Source of the DNA: Streptomyces liliiviolaceus
GTDB taxonomy: Bacteria; Actinomycetota; Actinomycetes; Streptomycetales; Streptomycetaceae
Assembly: GCF_018070025.1 (NCBI RefSeq)
Contig: NZ_JAGPYQ010000001.1
Location: forward strand, 2,604,001 to 2,668,000
Direction of reading: 5' to 3'
DNA: 64,000 nucleotides
The position numbers and the translations under genes are program-made. Position 1 is the stretch's first letter. Every line of letters starts with the position of its first letter. The notes under the pieces are model-generated. The model saw only the letters and a list, made by a program, of their open reading frames with translations, ran no database searches and was not told the origin of the DNA. This document shows positions 61,088 through 64,000 of this stretch, piece after piece.

Positions 61088-61106
61088 GTGATCGAGCCCT
61101 TCGTCG

Positions 61107-61499
61107 CTAGAAGAACACCCCGCACCGCAGCAGCACATTCGCGTAAGGCCGGGCCTCTCCTGTCCGTACGATCAGGCGGGCGCCGGCCGAGAGGGTCTTC
61201 AGGTTCTCGTGGGTGACGTGTGTGAGTGTGGTCGGGAAGTGGGCCGTCAGGAGGGCCGACGCCTCCGGGTTCGACTCGCGTACCTCCTGCGCCGCCGTCG
61301 CGCCCTCCACCACCAGCTCTTCCAGCAGGCCCTCCAGGACCTCCTGGAACGAGGGGACCCCGGCCCGGAAGGCGAGGTCCACGACCCGCGGCCCGGGCGG
61401 GATCGGCATGCCCGCGTCGCAGATCAGTACGCCGTCGCCGTGGCCCAGTTCGGCTGTCGCGCCCGCCAGGTGGCGGTTCAGTATTCCGGACTTCTTCAT
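61107..61499 (-). CDS. rbsD: RbsD, D-ribose pyranase
   Basis: A 130-residue mutarotase that interconverts pyranose and furanose forms of ribose before phosphorylation. It begins MKKSGILN, has the catalytic His of LGHGDGVLICDAGMP near residue 20, and ends with the conserved RTGEARPYANVLLRCGVFF (Tyr near 121). The ATG overlaps the rbsK stop by four bases. Last gene of the ribose operon on the minus strand. Confidence 0.94.
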   Translation of the reverse strand: MKKSGILNRHLAGATAELGHGDGVLICDAGMPIPPGPRVVDLAFRAGVPSFQEVLEGLLEELVVEGATAAQEVRESNPEASALLTAHFPTTLTHVTHENLKTLSAGARLIVRTGEARPYANVLLRCGVFF

Positions 61500-62395
61500 A
61501 CGGCGGCGACCTCTTCGGCGGTGGGGAAGGACGCCTGCGCGCCCTGACGGGTGACGGCGACGGCGCCCACGCGGGCCGCGTACGCCGCCGAGTCCGCGAG
61601 GGACTCGCCCGCGCCGAGGCGCCAGGCCAGCGCCGCCGTGAAGGAGTCGCCCGCCCCGGTCGTGTCCACGGCCTCCACCGGGACGGCCGGGACGCGGGCC
61701 GTGCCCGAGGCGTCGGCGACCAGCGCGCCCTCCTCGCCCAGGGTGACGACCACCGAGCGCGGGCCGAGAGCCAGCAGCGCGCCGGCCCACTCCTCGGGCG
61801 TCGCGCCCGCGTCCGCGCCGAGCACCACCCGCGCCTCGTGCTCGTTCACGATCAGCGGGTCGCAGGCGGCGAGGACCGCCGCGGGCAACTCCTGCGGCGG
61901 GGAGGGGTTGAGGACGAAACGGGTGCCGGGGCGCAGGCCCCGTACGACCTCCTCGACCGTCTCCAGCGGGATCTCCAGTTGGGTCGAGACGACCTTGGAC
62001 GCCGTGAGCAGGGCCGCTGCCTCGCGGATGTCGTCCGGGGTGAGGCGGCCGTTCGCGCCCGGCGACACCACGATGCTGTTGTCGCCGGACGGGTCCACCG
62101 TGATGAGCGCGACCCCGGTGGGCGCGCCGCCGACGAGGACCCCGGCCGTGTCCACCCCGGCCGCCCGCTGCGAGTCGAGCAGCAGCCGGCCGTGCGCGTC
62201 GTCGCCGACCCGGGCGAGGAGCGCCGTACGCGCCCCCAGCCGGGCGGCGGCGACCGCCTGGTTGGCGCCCTTGCCGCCCGGGTGCAGGGCCAGGTCGGAG
62301 CCGAGCACGGTCTCCCCGGCGCCCGGCCGCCGCTCGACACCGACGACCAGATCGGCGTTGGCCGACCCGACGACCAGCAGGTCGTACTCGAACAT
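61496..62395 (-). CDS. rbsK: RbsK, ribokinase
   Basis: A 299-residue PfkB-family kinase that phosphorylates ribose at O5 with ATP. The substrate-binding GGKGANQAVAAARLG motif is near residue 40. The C-terminal PfkB signature with the catalytic base is VDTTGAGDSFTAALAW near 235 (Asp of GAGD). It is coupled to rbsD by overlap and lies 40 bases after the fused transporter gene. A nearby RbsR or sodium site is not visible. Confidence 0.94.
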   Translation of the reverse strand: MFEYDLLVVGSANADLVVGVERRPGAGETVLGSDLALHPGGKGANQAVAAARLGARTALLARVGDDAHGRLLLDSQRAAGVDTAGVLVGGAPTGVALITVDPSGDNSIVVSPGANGRLTPDDIREAAALLTASKVVSTQLEIPLETVEEVVRGLRPGTRFVLNPSPPQELPAAVLAACDPLIVNEHEARVVLGADAGATPEEWAGALLALGPRSVVVTLGEEGALVADASGTARVPAVPVEAVDTTGAGDSFTAALAWRLGAGESLADSAAYAARVGAVAVTRQGAQASFPTAEEVAAV

Positions 62396-62435
62396 GAACT
62401 GTCTCCCTGGAGAGGTGGATACGGGGCGGTCGGGG

Positions 62436-64000
62436 TCAGCCCGTGAAGTCGGCCACGTTCTTCGACGTGACCACCTTCACCGGGACCTTCACCGTCTGCT
62501 CGGTCTTCTTGCCGTCGGCCGCCCGCAGCGCGTTCTGCACGGCGATCCTGCCGAGTTCCTTCGGCTGCTGCGCCACGGAGGCGTACATCGTGCCGTCCGC
62601 GACGGCCTTCAGCCCGTCCGGCGTGCCGTCGAAGCCGATGACCTGGACCGACTTCCCGGCCTTGGAGCCGAGCGCCTTGATCGCGCCGAGCGCCATCTCG
62701 TCGTTCTCGGCGAAGACGCCCTGGACGTCCGGGTGGGCCTGGAGCAGGTTCGTCATCACGTCCAGCCCCTTCGTACGGTCGAAGTCGGCGGGCTGCCTGG
62801 CGACCACCTCGATGTCCGGGTAGGCCTTCAGACCCTCCTCGAAGCCCGCGCCGCGCTCCCGGCTCGCGGACGTACCGGCCAGACCCTGAAGGATCACGAT
62901 CTTGCCCTTGCCGCCCAGCTTCTCGGCGAGCGCCTTGGCGCCGAGCTGCCCGCCCTCGACGTTGTCGGAGGCCACGAGCGCGGCAGTCTTCGCCTTGTTG
63001 ACGCCCCGGTCGACGCCGACGACGGGGATGTCGGACTTGTTCGCGGAGCGCACCGAGGGGCCCGCCGCGTCCGAGTCCACCGGGTTGACGACGATCGAGT
63101 CGACGCCCTCGCTGGTGAAGTTCTGCAGCTGGTTGGCCTGCTGCGAGGCGTCGTTCTGCGCGTCGGTGACGGTCAGATCGGCCCCGAGCTTCTTCGCCTC
63201 GGCCTGCGCACCCGCCTTGATCTGTACGAAGAAGGGGTTGTTCAGGGTGGAGAGGGACAGGCCGACCTTCGGCTTCTCGGACGAGGACGAGCCGTTGTTG
63301 AAGATGCTCAGGCCGCCCACGACCGCCGCCACCAGAACGACCGCGAGGCCGTACTTGACCGCCTGCGGACCCTTCCTCCCCGCCGCGCCCCCGGCACCGG
63401 ACGTCACCGGGGTCGCCCCGGCCTTGCGGCGCACGGTGTCGAGCAGCACCGCCAGCGCGATGACCACACCGATGACGACCTGCTGCCAGAACGCCGACAC
63501 GGACAGGAGGTTGAGCCCGTTGCGCAGCACCGCGAGGATCAGCGCGCCGATCAGCGTCCCGGACGCCTTGCCGGTACCGCCCGCGAGGGAGGCACCGCCG
63601 ATGACGACCGCGGCGATCGCGTCCAGCTCGTACCCCTGCGCGGCCTGGGGCTGCGCGGAGGACAGCCGGGAGGCGAGCACGATGCCCGCGGCGGCGGCGA
63701 AGAGCCCGGACAACGCGTAGATGGCGAGCTTCTGCCGCTTCACCCGCAGCCCGGACAGCCGCGCCGCCTCCTCGTTGCCGCCGATCGCGTACATGGAACG
63801 CCCGATGTACGTACGGCCGAGGATCACGGCCGTGATCAGGCCCAGGACGATCATCACGAGGACCGGGACCGGCAGCCAGCCGCCGAGCGTGTCACCCAGG
63901 TGCGAGACCGAGTCGGGGAAGGCGATCGGGGAGCCCTGCGAGATCACCAGCGACAGACCGCGGCCCACCGACAGCATGGCGAGCGTCGCGATGAACGGCG
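62436..64000 (-). CDS. rbsCB: RbsC-RbsB fusion: ribose-type ABC permease joined to its binding protein (5' end outside window)
   Basis: At least 521 residues are visible, continuing past the right edge. The first part is the C-terminal half of an RbsC permease (IATLAMLSVGRGL, the EAARLSGLRVKRQK cytoplasmic loop near the start, and several helices). A Gly/Ala linker and one more helix (KYGLAVVLVAAVVGGLSIF) lead to a complete RbsB-type sugar-binding domain outside the membrane (VGLSLSTLNNPFFVQ, GVDRGVN, IGFDGTPDG). So the receptor is tethered to the permease instead of carrying a lipobox. It is followed by rbsK and rbsD; an RbsA ATPase gene is expected beyond the edge. Confidence 0.92.
   Translation of the reverse strand, partial: PFIATLAMLSVGRGLSLVISQGSPIAFPDSVSHLGDTLGGWLPVPVLVMIVLGLITAVILGRTYIGRSMYAIGGNEEAARLSGLRVKRQKLAIYALSGLFAAAAGIVLASRLSSAQPQAAQGYELDAIAAVVIGGASLAGGTGKASGTLIGALILAVLRNGLNLLSVSAFWQQVVIGVVIALAVLLDTVRRKAGATPVTSGAGGAAGRKGPQAVKYGLAVVLVAAVVGGLSIFNNGSSSSEKPKVGLSLSTLNNPFFVQIKAGAQAEAKKLGADLTVTDAQNDASQQANQLQNFTSEGVDSIVVNPVDSDAAGPSVRSANKSDIPVVGVDRGVNKAKTAALVASDNVEGGQLGAKALAEKLGGKGKIVILQGLAGTSASRERGAGFEEGLKAYPDIEVVARQPADFDRTKGLDVMTNLLQAHPDVQGVFAENDEMALGAIKALGSKAGKSVQVIGFDGTPDGLKAVADGTMYASVAQQPKELGRIAVQNALRAADGKKTEQTVKVPVKVVTSKNVADFTG

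Overview
The window is chromosomal DNA from a Streptomyces (or very close relative). It has very high GC, third-codon-position GC bias, many GTG/TTG starts, twin-arginine and lipobox signals, and families typical of the genus (DUF397/XRE pairs, ANTAR-GAF, DUF4429-SHOCT, DUF993). From memory, the left 28 kb keeps the gene order of the S. coelicolor SCO2789-to-SCO2770 segment (glmS, hexosaminidase, des siderophore cluster, acyl-CoA carboxylase/leucine cluster, thioesterase, phosphatase, ureohydrolase), which supports the assignments.

Layout. 1-5.1 kb: the start of glmS, a small conserved gene, a secreted purple-acid-type phosphatase, a DUF4429-SHOCT protein and a secreted GH20 hexosaminidase. 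5.2-11.6 kb: the desferrioxamine locus desA-B-C-D plus the ferrioxamine-binding lipoprotein gene desE. Each transcript starts at an iron box; a desF gene is not seen. 11.8-12.7 kb: an Rpn-type nuclease. 12.9-21.8 kb: a branched-chain acyl-CoA catabolic block (acyl-CoA dehydrogenase, HMG-CoA lyase, biotin-carrying alpha subunit and carboxyltransferase, divergent TetR regulator, second dehydrogenase, TesB thioesterase). 21.8-28.8 kb: a putative phosphatase, then a PucR regulator divergent from a coupled symporter/ureohydrolase/ThDP-enzyme operon that looks like a guanidino-compound or arginine catabolic unit.

28.9-48.6 kb is mostly cell-surface and secreted proteins: FG-GAP protein, endonuclease I, GT39 transferase, beta-lactamase-like protein, phytase-like protein, S37 peptidase, lipoprotein and GH3 hexosaminidase. 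Among them sit an XRE/DUF397 regulatory locus and a 1242-residue fused ABC exporter. 48.6-57.4 kb: a MarR-GNAT fusion, a solenoid-like membrane protein, a LacI regulator with a three-gene catabolic operon (Gfo/Idh/MocA, DUF993, sugar isomerase), and an SMC-like ATPase. 57.6-64 kb: an ANTAR regulator, two tandem AraC regulators (the first frameshifted at a G7 tract), and the end of a ribose-type operon with a permease fused to its binding protein.

Two families of short GC-rich dispersed repeats run through the window. Family A (about 21 cores in five clusters) always lies just downstream of a gene's stop codon and in two places has expanded into 61-bp and 74-bp tandem arrays. Family B is also intergenic, but two inverted copies lie inside, and are translated in frame by, the acyl-CoA carboxylase alpha-subunit gene. 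I regard the repeats, the frameshifted AraC gene, the Shine-Dalgarno-covering hairpin before the ABC exporter, and the two uncharacterised catabolic operons as the points most worth following up.
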